From Pantoea deleyi (GTDB taxonomy: Bacteria > Pseudomonadota > Gammaproteobacteria > Enterobacterales > Enterobacteriaceae), in assembly GCF_022647325.1 (NCBI RefSeq), contig NZ_CP071405.1:1178001-1242000 (forward strand): 64,000 nt of DNA. Direction: 5' to 3'. Positions 47,567-56,092 of this stretch are shown piece after piece (positions within the stretch are counted from its first letter, which is position 1; each line of letters opens with the position of its first letter). Both the position numbers and the translations under genes were made by a program. The notes beneath the pieces are model-generated. The model was not told the DNA's origin, made no database searches, and saw nothing but the letters and a program-made list of their open reading frames with translations.

Positions 47567-48010
47567 ATGTCATCGGTTTTACGCATTCCGGCCGCCACGC
47601 CGCAGCACAGTCTGGAGTATCTGCAGGCTAAACTCGCTTACTACACTGACGCCTGGGATCTGGCGGAAGATTTAGGGCAGCAGCTCACGGATATTGTCGT
47701 GATTGATGCGCGCGCCCCGGACGCGTATCGCGCCGGACATATCTGCAGCGCGATTAACTTTCCGCATCGCGGCATGAACGCGGAGAGCACGGCCCGGCTC
47801 GACCGCAGCAAAGTCTATGTCACCTATTGTGACGGCATCGGCTGCAACGGCTCGACGAAAGCGGCTCTGAAGCTGGCTTCGCTGGGGTTTCAGGTCAAAG
47901 AGCTGACTGGCGGGCTGGATTTCTGGAAACGGGACGGTCATCCGCTGACGTGGGGGGAGGCGGCGGGTGAATGGCCCGTTTCCGGGCCGGCGGCATCCTG
48001 TGGCTGCTGA
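47567..48010 (+). CDS. Rhodanese-domain sulfurtransferase
   Basis: A single-domain rhodanese-like protein (147 aa). DIVVIDARAPDAYRAGHICSAINFPHRGM is the N-terminal rhodanese signature. The active-site loop is VTYCDGIGCNGSTKAALKLASLGF, with the persulfide Cys (CDGIGCN) and a second Cys four residues on. GGLDFWKRDGHPL closes the fold. The C terminus ends SCGC. The start at 47567 follows CAGGAGA. The divergent MocR regulator suggests a link to sulfur amino acid or taurine metabolism; the acceptor is unknown. Confidence 0.88.
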   Translation: MSSVLRIPAATPQHSLEYLQAKLAYYTDAWDLAEDLGQQLTDIVVIDARAPDAYRAGHICSAINFPHRGMNAESTARLDRSKVYVTYCDGIGCNGSTKAALKLASLGFQVKELTGGLDFWKRDGHPLTWGEAAGEWPVSGPAASCGC

Positions 48011-48011
48011 C

Positions 48012-49058
48012 TCAGAACACCAGCCAGAGCAGGAAGATAACTAACAGCGCGACAAACAGACCCAGCAGGGGACGCTGAGCCAGAGGTTGCAGACCCGCGG
48101 GCAGCGAGGCGACAAACGGCGACCAGATCGGCTGCGGCTTGATCTCGCTGGGCGCCAGCGGCTGCTCGTGAAGTTTCTCTGCCCGCTCGGCGCGACGGCT
48201 GAACAGGAAGTTAAGCAGATCCTGCGTCTGGGTCGCGGTGAGCACGGTCTGCGGCGTCGCCTGGAAACGCTGCTGGCTGTACTCCTCCAGCTGGCTCTGT
48301 TCCTGCTTATCCAGCGGCTGTTTCAGGGACGCCTCCAGCAATTGCAGCGTCGGCGCGCTGTGCTGGCTCAGCGTCTGGCGCACCTGCAGATACTGGGTCA
48401 GCAGCGGGAAGTGGCGCGACGGGATCGGATCGCCGCTGGTCAGATTCACCAGCTTCAGGGCCGCCGTCCAGAGCTTCCCGGTCGATTCACCGGTCGCGGC
48501 CGCCAGACGGATCACCTGCTGATTCAGCGTATGGTGCTCGGCAGGCAGCAGGGTGCGATCGCTGACGCGGATCTGTTGCGGCTGCGGGATCGTCATCTGC
48601 CCGTTCTGCAGCATGGTCAGCACCTGGTGCAGCTGATCCTGACTCAGCGCGCTCAGCACGGTCTGACCAAACTGCTGGCGAATGAAGTCGCTGACCGCCT
48701 GACGGTTATTGCCCTTAGGCAGCAGCTCGGTGAGCTGGGTCATCAGCTGACGCGTGGCGTGGCCGTTCTGCGCCTGGGTCAGGCGGCTGTTAAGGTACTG
48801 TTCCGCTAACGGAAAGTGGCGCGACTGCAACTCAGCCTCGCTCTTCACGCCGACCTCATGGCGAACGCCCGCCCAGAGTTCAGGCGCTTTGAGATTGCTG
48901 AGCGAAGAGATACGCACGATCAGACGTTCTAAGGTGGTGCGCTGCGCAGGGGAGAGCGGCTGCTCACCGGCCACCGAACCGTGACGCGAAACGCCGGTTT
49001 GCGGATTGACAGATGAACGATCGCCGACCGGCACACCGGGGCCGCTGAGAGGTTGCAT
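48012..49058 (-). CDS. flk: Flagella biosynthesis regulator Flk
   Basis: Inner-membrane protein (348 aa) that in Salmonella prevents premature switching of flagellar export substrate specificity. It has a Gln/Leu-rich cytoplasmic body with two related helical halves (both containing SRHFPL...QYL) and a single C-terminal anchor (LGLFVALLVIFLLWLVF). The start MQPLSGPGVPVGDRSS (49058) gives the family N terminus; an upstream ATG adds 22 unrelated residues. It lies between fabB and pdxB, as in E. coli, but tail to tail with the rhodanese gene. Confidence 0.88.
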   Translation of the reverse strand: MQPLSGPGVPVGDRSSVNPQTGVSRHGSVAGEQPLSPAQRTTLERLIVRISSLSNLKAPELWAGVRHEVGVKSEAELQSRHFPLAEQYLNSRLTQAQNGHATRQLMTQLTELLPKGNNRQAVSDFIRQQFGQTVLSALSQDQLHQVLTMLQNGQMTIPQPQQIRVSDRTLLPAEHHTLNQQVIRLAAATGESTGKLWTAALKLVNLTSGDPIPSRHFPLLTQYLQVRQTLSQHSAPTLQLLEASLKQPLDKQEQSQLEEYSQQRFQATPQTVLTATQTQDLLNFLFSRRAERAEKLHEQPLAPSEIKPQPIWSPFVASLPAGLQPLAQRPLLGLFVALLVIFLLWLVF

Positions 49059-49122
49059 GGCGGATTCCTTGGAAAAACAGAACAGCGTGGGGTGCGCCGG
49101 AACAAGAATAGGCCATGATAGC

Positions 49123-49150
49123 AAAAGCCCCCGTGAAATCCCACGGGGGA
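49123..49150 (-). terminator. Terminator of the tctCBA operon
   Basis: CCCCCGTG (49128-49135) and CACGGGGG (49142-49149) form an 8-bp stem with a 6-nt loop. On the minus strand, downstream of tctA, it is followed by CTTTTGC. Confidence 0.75.
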
Positions 49151-49169
49151 CATCTGTTTGATGCGAGAT

Positions 49170-50675
49170 TTACTCTTCCGCCAGCTTCAGGCGATGACGA
49201 CGCCAGCGTTTCCAGAGTGGCGGGACAAGCAGGACCACAATCGCCAGCACCAGCAGCACTTTGCAAATCAGGCTTTCCCACAGGATCACCAGATTGCCGT
49301 TACTGATCGACAGGGCGCGGCGCAGGTTCTGTTCGAGCATTTCACCCAGCACGAAGCCCAGAATCAGGGGCGACATCGGGAAGTCCATTTTGCGCAGGAT
49401 ATAGCCGAAAATCCCCAGACCGACCATCAGCAGCAGATCGAAGGTGGTGCTGTGCACGGCGTAAACGCCCACGGCGGAAATCGCGGCGATGGCCGGCACC
49501 AGGATCCAGAGCGGAATGCTCAGCATACGGGCAAAAACGTTGATCATCGGGATGTTCATCACCAGCAGCATGACGTTGCCAATCAGCAGTGCCGCGATCA
49601 GACCCCAGACGATATCCGGCTGCTCGACAAACATCGCCGGGCCTGGCGTGATGTTATAGAGCGTCAGGGCGCCGACCATCACCGCCGTGGTGCCGGAACC
49701 AGGGATACCCAGCGTCAGCATCGGGATAAAGGAGCCACAGGCGGAGGCGTTGTTTGCCGCTTCCGGGGCGGCCACGCCGCGGATATCGCCTTTACCGAAC
49801 TGGTCACTGCCGCTGATTTTTTTCTCCGTCATGTAGGCGATGGCGCTGGCGATGGTCGCACCGGCACCCGGCAGAACGCCGACAAAGAAGCCCAGGAAGG
49901 AGGAGCGTAGCGTTGCACCGGTTGCCATCGCCGCCTCTTTCATGTTGAACATCATGCGGCCGCTCGCCCGCACCGCCTTCTGACCGCTGCTGGTTGATTC
50001 CAGCATCAGCAGAATTTCACTGACCGAGAACAGGCCAATCACGACAACCACAAACTGAATGCCGTCGGAAAGGTGGACGCTTTCGAAGGTAAACCGGTAG
50101 ACGCCGGTATTCGCATCCACCCCGACCGTCGCCATGCCCAGACCGATTAAGGCGGCAAGGAACGATTTCAGCGGGTTGTGGCTCATCATGCTGCCCAGGC
50201 AGGCGATGGCGAAGACCATCAGGGCAAAATATTCAGCCGGTCCGAACGCCAGCGACCAGCTGGCCAGCAGCGGGGCGAACAGAATGATCCCCACGATAGC
50301 GATGGTGGAGCCGATAAACGAGCTGACCGCCGAAATGGAGAGGGCGACGCCCGCTTTACCCTGCTGCGCCATGGGGTAGCCATCCAGCGCGGTCATGATG
50401 GCACCGGCATCGCCCGGCACGTTGAGCAGAATCGAGGAGATACGTCCGCCATACTCACAGCCGATATAAACCGTCGCCAGCAGGATCAGCGCCGATTCAG
50501 CCGGCAGGTGCAGCGCAAACGCCAGCGGCATCAGAATTGCCACGCCGTTAATCGGGCCGAGGCCAGGCAGCAGGCCGACGATGGTGCCGATAAAGCAGCC
50601 GATCAGGGCGATCAGCAGATTCTCTGGCGTCATGGCGACGGCAAAGCCCTGCATTAAAAAGGACCAGGTATCCAT
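49170..50675 (-). CDS. tctA: Tripartite tricarboxylate transporter large subunit TctA
   Basis: Main membrane channel (501 aa, about 12 spans) of a TTT-family secondary importer. Conserved glycine-rich motifs are GCFIGTIVGLLPGLGPINGVAILMPLAF near the N terminus and FVGVLPGAGATIASAIAYMTEKK in the middle. The protein ends in a basic tail (KRWRRHRLKLAEE). It is the last gene of tctC-tctB-tctA. In Salmonella the system imports citrate; here the exact substrate depends on TctC and is not certain. Confidence 0.93.
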   Translation of the reverse strand: MDTWSFLMQGFAVAMTPENLLIALIGCFIGTIVGLLPGLGPINGVAILMPLAFALHLPAESALILLATVYIGCEYGGRISSILLNVPGDAGAIMTALDGYPMAQQGKAGVALSISAVSSFIGSTIAIVGIILFAPLLASWSLAFGPAEYFALMVFAIACLGSMMSHNPLKSFLAALIGLGMATVGVDANTGVYRFTFESVHLSDGIQFVVVVIGLFSVSEILLMLESTSSGQKAVRASGRMMFNMKEAAMATGATLRSSFLGFFVGVLPGAGATIASAIAYMTEKKISGSDQFGKGDIRGVAAPEAANNASACGSFIPMLTLGIPGSGTTAVMVGALTLYNITPGPAMFVEQPDIVWGLIAALLIGNVMLLVMNIPMINVFARMLSIPLWILVPAIAAISAVGVYAVHSTTFDLLLMVGLGIFGYILRKMDFPMSPLILGFVLGEMLEQNLRRALSISNGNLVILWESLICKVLLVLAIVVLLVPPLWKRWRRHRLKLAEE

Positions 50676-50685
50676 GATGCTCTCC

Positions 50686-51120
50686 TTAACTCAGCCAGCT
50701 GCCGACCGGAAGGGTGACTTCCAGCAGACGATCAAATGCGTAAAACAGCGCGGTGCCCATCACCAGCCCGGCCAGCGCGGCGGCCCACCAGCGCGCCCCG
50801 AACAGCAGGCCGATGCCAAAGGTCAGCAGCGTCGTGCAGATGGCGAAGCCCAGCGTCTCGAACAGCCAGCCATAGAGCATCATCATCACGGCCAGCGCCG
50901 CCAGCCGTTTCAGGGTGCCGCTGGCGGGCCACTGAATAGCGTCCGGTTTACGAAAGAGCATCAGCACGGCGCAGATAGCCATCAGGCCCAGGATCGCCAT
51001 CGGGAACGGGCGCGGCCCCACCGGTTCGTAACTGTATTCACTCTGGATCTGCCAGGCCACTACCATGCCGCCGAGGCACAGCGCCAGCCACAGGGCAGCA
51101 AAAATACGATCGCTCATCAT
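50686..51120 (-). CDS. tctB: Tripartite tricarboxylate transporter small subunit TctB
   Basis: Four-span small membrane subunit (144 aa) with the TctB pattern: a first span with ALWLALCLGGMVVAW, the loop YEPVGPRPFP (conserved GPRxFP), then paired C-terminal spans including GARWWAAALAGLVMGTALFYAFDRLLEVTLP. It is placed between tctC and tctA with short gaps of 9-10 bp. Confidence 0.92.
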   Translation of the reverse strand: MMSDRIFAALWLALCLGGMVVAWQIQSEYSYEPVGPRPFPMAILGLMAICAVLMLFRKPDAIQWPASGTLKRLAALAVMMMLYGWLFETLGFAICTTLLTFGIGLLFGARWWAAALAGLVMGTALFYAFDRLLEVTLPVGSWLS

Positions 51121-51129
51121 CTGCTCCCG

Positions 51130-52110
51130 TTATTTGGCCAGGCCAAAGGATTTAGCCTGCTCACGGTAATCCGCCACCTGCTTCTTCACGTAGCTGTCGA
51201 GCGCCTGACCGGTCAGGTTAAATTCGAACAGTCCGCGCATGTCGCGCTGCTTTTTGAACTCCGGCGTCCCGACCATCTTTTTGAACGCCTCATCCCACCA
51301 CTGATAATCGGCATCGCTGACCTTCGGACCGAGGTAGTAGCCGCGGATCACCGGCCAGACGATGTTAAAACCCTGCTCTTTGGCGGTCGGTACTTCCGCC
51401 AGCTGGCCCGGCAGACGCTGATCGGACATCACGGCCAGCACCCGCATTTTGCCGCCCTGCAGGTGCGGCACCATCTCACTCATGTCACCGGAGACCACCT
51501 GAATATGGTTGCCGAGCAGCGCCGTCACCGGCTCACCGCCGCCCTCAAAGGCGACATAGCGCATCTTGCGGGGATCGATACCGGCTTCGCGTGCCAGCAG
51601 CGCGGTCTTCATCCAGTCCTGGCTGCCGATTGACGCCCCGGCACCCACCACCACTTTGGTAGGATCTTCTTTCATGGCCGCCATCAGCTCACCCAGGGTT
51701 TTCCACGGCGCATCTTCACGCACCGCCACCATGCCGTAATCGGTGCCGACGGCCGCCAGCCACTTCACGTCGTCAACGGTATAGCGGCCAAACTTGCCCT
51801 GAGAGAGGTTGAGCAGCGAGCCGCCGGAGAAGGCGACAACGGTGCCCGCCTCGGCCGGACGCTGGGCGATGATGGCGTTATAGGCGACCGCGCCGACGCC
51901 GCCGGGCATGTAGGTGACGCGCATCGGCGTCTTAATCTGGCCGGTTTCCTGCAGTGAGACCTGCAACAGTTTGCAGGTCAGATCAAAACCGCCGCCGGGT
52001 TTCGCGGGCGCGATACATTCGGTGCGGCCCGGCCCCTCTTCGGCGATGGCATGCGTCGCCATCAGCGTCAGCAGGGTGGTGGCGAGGGCGGCAGGCATTA
52101 ATTTTTTCAT
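51130..52110 (-). CDS. tctC: Tripartite tricarboxylate transporter substrate-binding protein TctC
   Basis: Periplasmic binding protein (326 aa) of the Bug/TctC family. Signal peptide MKKLMPAALATTLLTLMATHAIA. TECIAPAKPGGGFDLTCKLLQ is the family substrate loop, and TYMPGGVGAVAYNAI follows. The start at 52110 has GGAG upstream and gives a standard signal; a nearer ATG upstream adds four residues. It is divergent from tctDE. Confidence 0.92.
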   Translation of the reverse strand: MKKLMPAALATTLLTLMATHAIAEEGPGRTECIAPAKPGGGFDLTCKLLQVSLQETGQIKTPMRVTYMPGGVGAVAYNAIIAQRPAEAGTVVAFSGGSLLNLSQGKFGRYTVDDVKWLAAVGTDYGMVAVREDAPWKTLGELMAAMKEDPTKVVVGAGASIGSQDWMKTALLAREAGIDPRKMRYVAFEGGGEPVTALLGNHIQVVSGDMSEMVPHLQGGKMRVLAVMSDQRLPGQLAEVPTAKEQGFNIVWPVIRGYYLGPKVSDADYQWWDEAFKKMVGTPEFKKQRDMRGLFEFNLTGQALDSYVKKQVADYREQAKSFGLAK

Positions 52111-52183
52111 TGCAGGCTCCATTCATTCATCCAGAGTGTGATTGCTGCTGAAACATCAGCGTTATCGAATTGTTAAAACAGCC

Positions 52184-52202
52184 ACCTTTCATTTACCTTT
52201 CA
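52184..52202. promoter_or_regulatory. Possible TctD site in the tctC/tctD gap
   Basis: ACCTTTCA occurs twice (52184-52191 and 52195-52202), 11 bp apart. OmpR-family response regulators usually bind such direct repeats with 10-11 bp spacing. The site lies 29 bp before tctD and 74 bp before tctC. Confidence 0.45.
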
Positions 52203-52230
52203 GGGACCGGATTTAATGACAGGATGTGAT

Positions 52231-52902
52231 ATGCGTCTCTTACTGGTGGAAGATACGGCTGACCTGGCGCGCTGGCTGCAGAAGGCGCTGACGCAAAAAG
52301 GGTTTGCGGTTGACTGGGTGGCGGATGGCGTGGCGGCCGATCACGCCCTGCAATGTGAAGCCTATGCGCTGGTCGTGCTGGATGTCTCTCTGCCACGGAT
52401 CGATGGCCTGGAGGTGCTGACCCGGCTGCGGCGGCGGGGCCAGAGCGTGCCGGTGCTGTTGCTGACCGCGCGCAGCGCGCTGGATGACCGGGTGCGTGGC
52501 CTGAACCTGGGCGCGGATGACTACCTGACCAAACCCTTTGAGCTGGATGAGCTGGAAGCGCGGCTACGGGCGCTGCTGCGGCGCAGCCAGAGCCAGACCA
52601 CGCAGAATCAGTCGCTGGGCCAGCTGAGGCTGGACAGCGAGGGCTATTTCCTGCTGGCCGACAGGCCGCTGGCGCTGACCCCGCGCGAATCGAGCGTCCT
52701 GACGACGCTGATGCAGCGTCATGGCCGGCCGGTCTCCCGGCAGTTTCTCTATGAGCAGACCTTCAGCCTGGCGGATGAAGCCAGCCCGGAGAGTATCGAG
52801 CTTTACGTGCACCGGGTCAGAAAAAAACTGGCGGGCAGCGATGTGGCGATTGTGACGCTGCGCGGGCTGGGTTACAGCCTGGAAACGCTGCCATGCGGCT
52901 GA
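52231..52902 (+). CDS. tctD: OmpR-family response regulator TctD
   Basis: A 223-residue response regulator. The receiver domain has acidic pocket EDTAD near the N terminus, phosphoacceptor Asp in LVVLDVSLPRIDG (about residue 51) and Lys in DDYLTKPFELDEL. The C-terminal winged helix includes LTPRESSVLTTLMQRHGRPVSRQFLYEQ and SIELYVHRVRKKLAG. The start at 52231 has AGGA 6 bp upstream; an ATG 15 bp earlier is a weaker choice. It overlaps tctE by 10 bp and probably activates the divergent tctCBA operon. Confidence 0.92.
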   Translation: MRLLLVEDTADLARWLQKALTQKGFAVDWVADGVAADHALQCEAYALVVLDVSLPRIDGLEVLTRLRRRGQSVPVLLLTARSALDDRVRGLNLGADDYLTKPFELDELEARLRALLRRSQSQTTQNQSLGQLRLDSEGYFLLADRPLALTPRESSVLTTLMQRHGRPVSRQFLYEQTFSLADEASPESIELYVHRVRKKLAGSDVAIVTLRGLGYSLETLPCG

Positions 52903-54281
52903 CGCATTCGCTGCGGGGTGAGCTGCTGGCCTGGTTTGGCCTGCCGCTGCTGTTGCTCTGGGCGCTTTCGGTCTATACCCACTATCAGAGCGGGCTGGCG
53001 GCCGCGAATCAGGCCTACGATCGCTCGCTGCTGGCGTCCGCGCGGACGGTGGCGGAGCGGCTGGTGGTGCGGCGGCAGCATCTGGAGGTGGACGTGCCCT
53101 GGGTCGTGCTCGACAGTTTCGAGCGCAACATGAACGACCAGCTCTTCTACCAGGTGATCTCCCCGGAAGGCAAAACCTTATCCGGCTACAACGATCTGCC
53201 GCCGATTCCCATCACCAGCAAAATGTCGGCCGCCTATCCGGCGCTGGTGCACTTCTATGACGGCCGCTATCACCAGCAACGTATCCGGGTTGCGGCGCTC
53301 TGGCAGCCGGTAAGCGAGTCAGGGGTGGATGGCATGGCGCTGGTGCTGGTGGCCGAAACCGTTCACTCCCGGCAGGAGTTTGCCCGCGGGCTGATGCGCA
53401 CCGCGCTGATCAGCCAGAGCGGTCTGGTGCTGATGACGCTGCTGCTGGCGGGCCTGATGCTGCGCCGGGTGTTGCGCCCGCTGCGGCGGCTGTCGCGCAT
53501 CGTATTGCAGCGCGACGGTGGCGAGTTAACGCCACTTCCCTCGCTGCCTTGGTCGGAACTGCAGCCGCTGATCATCGCCTTTAACCGCTATCTTGCCCGG
53601 CTGCGGGGGCTGCTGGCGCGCCAGGATCGTTTCAGTGCTGACGCCGCGCACCAGCTGCGCACGCCGCTGACCATCCTTAAAACCCAGGTCAGCGTCGCGC
53701 TCAGCAGTGAACGGCCCGAAGCCTGGCAGGAGAGCCTGCTCGGCATGCGGCATACGCTGGATGAGACCATTATCCTGACCGATCGGCTGTTGCAGCTGGC
53801 CCGTATCAAAGCGCGTCACGGCGAGGACAAACCGATGGCGCAGGTGGATCTGGCGGCCATTGTGCGCGACGCCTGCTTCAGCCGCTATACGGCGGCCCGC
53901 ACCCGGCAGATTGATCTGGGCTATGAAGGGGAAGAGAGCAGCCTGGTCAGGGGCGACGGGGTACTGTTGGGCGAACTGTGCGCCAACCTGCTGGACAACG
54001 CGATTAAATATACCCCCTGTCACGGCATCGTCACTGCACGGGTGGTGGCGGGCGGGCTGGAAATCGAGGACAGCGGGCCGGGCATTGAGGGAGCAGAGCA
54101 TCTGAAGGCGCTACAGCCTTTTCAGCGGCTGGACAATGCGGGCATGCAGCCGGGAGCCGGTATCGGCCTGGCGCTGGTGCAGGATATCTGTGCCTGGCAC
54201 GGCGCAACCATGCAGCTGGATCGCAGCCCGCAGCTGGGCGGGCTGCGGGTTACGGTACGGTTTACAGCTGATTCAGGCTGA
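52893..54281 (+). CDS. tctE: Sensor histidine kinase TctE
   Basis: Inner-membrane kinase (462 aa). A first span (about 10-30) and a second (about 170-190) bound a periplasmic sensor domain of the 2CSK_N type (ERLVVRRQHLEVDVPWVVLDSFERNMND). Then come HAMP, the H-box FSADAAHQLRTPLTILKTQ (phosphoacceptor His about residue 252), N-box LLDNAIKYTPCHG, G1 EDSGPGIEG and G2 GAGIGLALVQDI. It is co-transcribed with tctD. Its last 20 bp overlap the convergent eamA-type gene. Confidence 0.92.
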   Translation: MRLTHSLRGELLAWFGLPLLLLWALSVYTHYQSGLAAANQAYDRSLLASARTVAERLVVRRQHLEVDVPWVVLDSFERNMNDQLFYQVISPEGKTLSGYNDLPPIPITSKMSAAYPALVHFYDGRYHQQRIRVAALWQPVSESGVDGMALVLVAETVHSRQEFARGLMRTALISQSGLVLMTLLLAGLMLRRVLRPLRRLSRIVLQRDGGELTPLPSLPWSELQPLIIAFNRYLARLRGLLARQDRFSADAAHQLRTPLTILKTQVSVALSSERPEAWQESLLGMRHTLDETIILTDRLLQLARIKARHGEDKPMAQVDLAAIVRDACFSRYTAARTRQIDLGYEGEESSLVRGDGVLLGELCANLLDNAIKYTPCHGIVTARVVAGGLEIEDSGPGIEGAEHLKALQPFQRLDNAGMQPGAGIGLALVQDICAWHGATMQLDRSPQLGGLRVTVRFTADSG

Positions 54282-55161
54282 CCGCCTTTCGCCGGGTGAG
54301 GGGCGTGCGCAGCCGCTGCGCCAGGATCACCCCGGCAAGCGTCAGACCGCCGCCGATCCAGTGGTAGCTGTGCAGATGCTCATGCAGAAACAGCACGGCG
54401 ATCAGGGCGGTAAACAGCGGGATCAGGTTCATAAAGATGCTGGTGGTGCTGGCACCCAGACGCTGAACACCGTGGATCCACAAAAAGGGTGCGATGATCG
54501 AGGCAAACAGGCCGGCAAACAGCACCAGCGGCAGGTTGTGCAGGTTCAGGGCGACCGTCGGCGCCAGCAGGAAGCCGGGCAGTAACAGCAGCACACCAAA
54601 GAAAATCTGCACGTAGAGGCTGTGCCAGATCGGCAGCGGCAGCGCCCAGCGGCGGGTCAGCACGCCATAGAGCGCATAGGCGGCCGAGGCGGCCAGCATC
54701 ATCAGTTCTCCCTTGCCCAGCCCCTGACTCAGCAACTGCGTGACGTTACCCTCGCTCACCAGCCACACCAGACCGGTAAAGGAGATCACGCTGCCGAGCA
54801 GGATCCCGAGCGTCGGCGCAATCCGCAGGATCACCACGCTCAGCAGCACGGTAAGCAGCGGGATCAGCGCACCAATGATCCCCATAAAGAGCGCGCTGAC
54901 GCTGTGTGCGGCGTAATAGGCCAGGCTCTGATAGAGCGCCATGCCCAGCAGGCCGAGCATGGCCAGCCGCCACAGGTGCGGCTTAATCGCCTGACGCGTG
55001 CGCCAGACGCCGGGCAGCACAAACGGCGTCAGCACCAGCAGTGCCAGCAGCCAGCGATAGAATGAGATCGCCGAGGGATCGATCGCGCTGGCCGAAAGTT
55101 TGCTGACAATCGAGTTGATCGACCAGATCACTACCGCCACAAGCGGATAAAGGAAAAACAT
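54262..55161 (-). CDS. EamA/DMT-family transporter
   Basis: Ten-span drug/metabolite transporter (299 aa) with two EamA repeats. It begins MFFLYPLVAVVIWSINSIVSKLSASAIDPSAISFYRWLLALL, the usual first two spans, and its second half has GELMMLAASAAYALYGVLTRRW. The start at 55161 follows AAAGGAAAAA; the frame runs 25 codons farther upstream without family sequence. It is divergent from an araC-type gene and shares its 97-bp regulatory gap. The substrate is unknown. Confidence 0.88.
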   Translation of the reverse strand: MFFLYPLVAVVIWSINSIVSKLSASAIDPSAISFYRWLLALLVLTPFVLPGVWRTRQAIKPHLWRLAMLGLLGMALYQSLAYYAAHSVSALFMGIIGALIPLLTVLLSVVILRIAPTLGILLGSVISFTGLVWLVSEGNVTQLLSQGLGKGELMMLAASAAYALYGVLTRRWALPLPIWHSLYVQIFFGVLLLLPGFLLAPTVALNLHNLPLVLFAGLFASIIAPFLWIHGVQRLGASTTSIFMNLIPLFTALIAVLFLHEHLHSYHWIGGGLTLAGVILAQRLRTPLTRRKAVSLNQL

Positions 55162-55171
55162 GCTGACGCTC

Positions 55172-55256
55172 CGGACACGGTAAAGATGCGCAGTGTACGC
55201 TTGTCCGGATTTATCCAGATAGTTAATATCGGACAAAATAAATCACCGGGCGGACA
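55172..55256. promoter_or_regulatory. CGGACA repeat cluster between second eamA/araC pair
   Basis: Four copies of CGGACA lie in 85 bp: 55172-55177 (+), 55202-55207 (as TGTCCG), 55230-55235 (+) and 55251-55256 (+). The second and third form the inverted repeat TTGTCCG...CGGACAA, and the third and fourth are direct repeats at 21 bp. The likely ligand is the adjacent AraC-family protein. Confidence 0.55.
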
Positions 55257-55258
55257 GA

Positions 55259-56038
55259 ATGAGCCAGAAAGTCACCTATCAGCCGCCGGCGGATGCGCCG
55301 CAGCTACGCTACTTTATGCGTTATGAGCAGGCCAACGCCCGCACCGAGTATCTGCCGCATGCGCATGCCTGGGGCCAGCTGATCATGGTGAAGAGTCATG
55401 TGCTGGAGATGCAGGTCGAAGGGGAGCGGCTGCTGACACCGGCAGATATTCCGGTCTGGATCCCGCCGGGTCAGCAGCACAGCAGCTATAACCACCGTCA
55501 GGCCCAGTTCCGGACCTTTAATCTGGCCGCTTCGCTGTGTCGCGAACTGCCGACGCGCGCCTGCCTGATGCTGGTCGATCCGATCGCGCACGCCATCATG
55601 GATACCTTCGCGGAACAGCATCTTGAACAGCCCGAAACCGACGCGCAGTGGCGACTGTGCGAGGTGCTGCGCGACCGGCTGCAGCTGGCGCAGGTGCAGG
55701 AGAGCTATCTGCCCACCTCCACGGATAAGTTCCTCGCGCCGGTGTTACATGCGCTGGAGGCCTGTCCGGGCGATAACACCACGCTGGCGGGCTGGGCGGC
55801 GCGGGTCTTCACCACCGAGCGGACGCTGGCCCGGCGCTGTCAGCAGCACCTGAATATGACGTTTGGCGAGTGGCGGCAGCGGCTGCGCTTTCTGCGTGCC
55901 ATCGGGCTGCTGGAGCAGGGCGAAAGCGTGCAGAGTATCGCCTGGGAACTGGGCTACAGCTCCGCTTCGGCGCTGATCGTGATGTTCCAGCAGCAGGCGG
56001 GCACCACGCCGGATCGCTACCGTTCGCGGTTAGGCTAA
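55259..56038 (+). CDS. AraC-family regulator with cupin sensor domain
   Basis: A 259-residue regulator. The N-terminal cupin has HAHAWGQLIMVKSHVLEMQVEGERLLTP and WIPPGQQHSSYN (about 35-80), typical of AraC proteins next to exporters. The C-terminal double helix-turn-helix contains TLAGWAARVFTTERTLARRCQQHLNMTFGEWRQRLRF and SVQSIAWELGYSSASALIVMFQQQAGTTPDRYR. It is divergent from the eamA-type gene; its own ATG is just after the last CGGACA box, suggesting autoregulation. Confidence 0.9.
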   Translation: MSQKVTYQPPADAPQLRYFMRYEQANARTEYLPHAHAWGQLIMVKSHVLEMQVEGERLLTPADIPVWIPPGQQHSSYNHRQAQFRTFNLAASLCRELPTRACLMLVDPIAHAIMDTFAEQHLEQPETDAQWRLCEVLRDRLQLAQVQESYLPTSTDKFLAPVLHALEACPGDNTTLAGWAARVFTTERTLARRCQQHLNMTFGEWRQRLRFLRAIGLLEQGESVQSIAWELGYSSASALIVMFQQQAGTTPDRYRSRLG

Positions 56039-56092
56039 CGGGCCGCTTTGTGCCAGAATAATCCCCCTCATATGTAACTGACAGGAAAAGCC

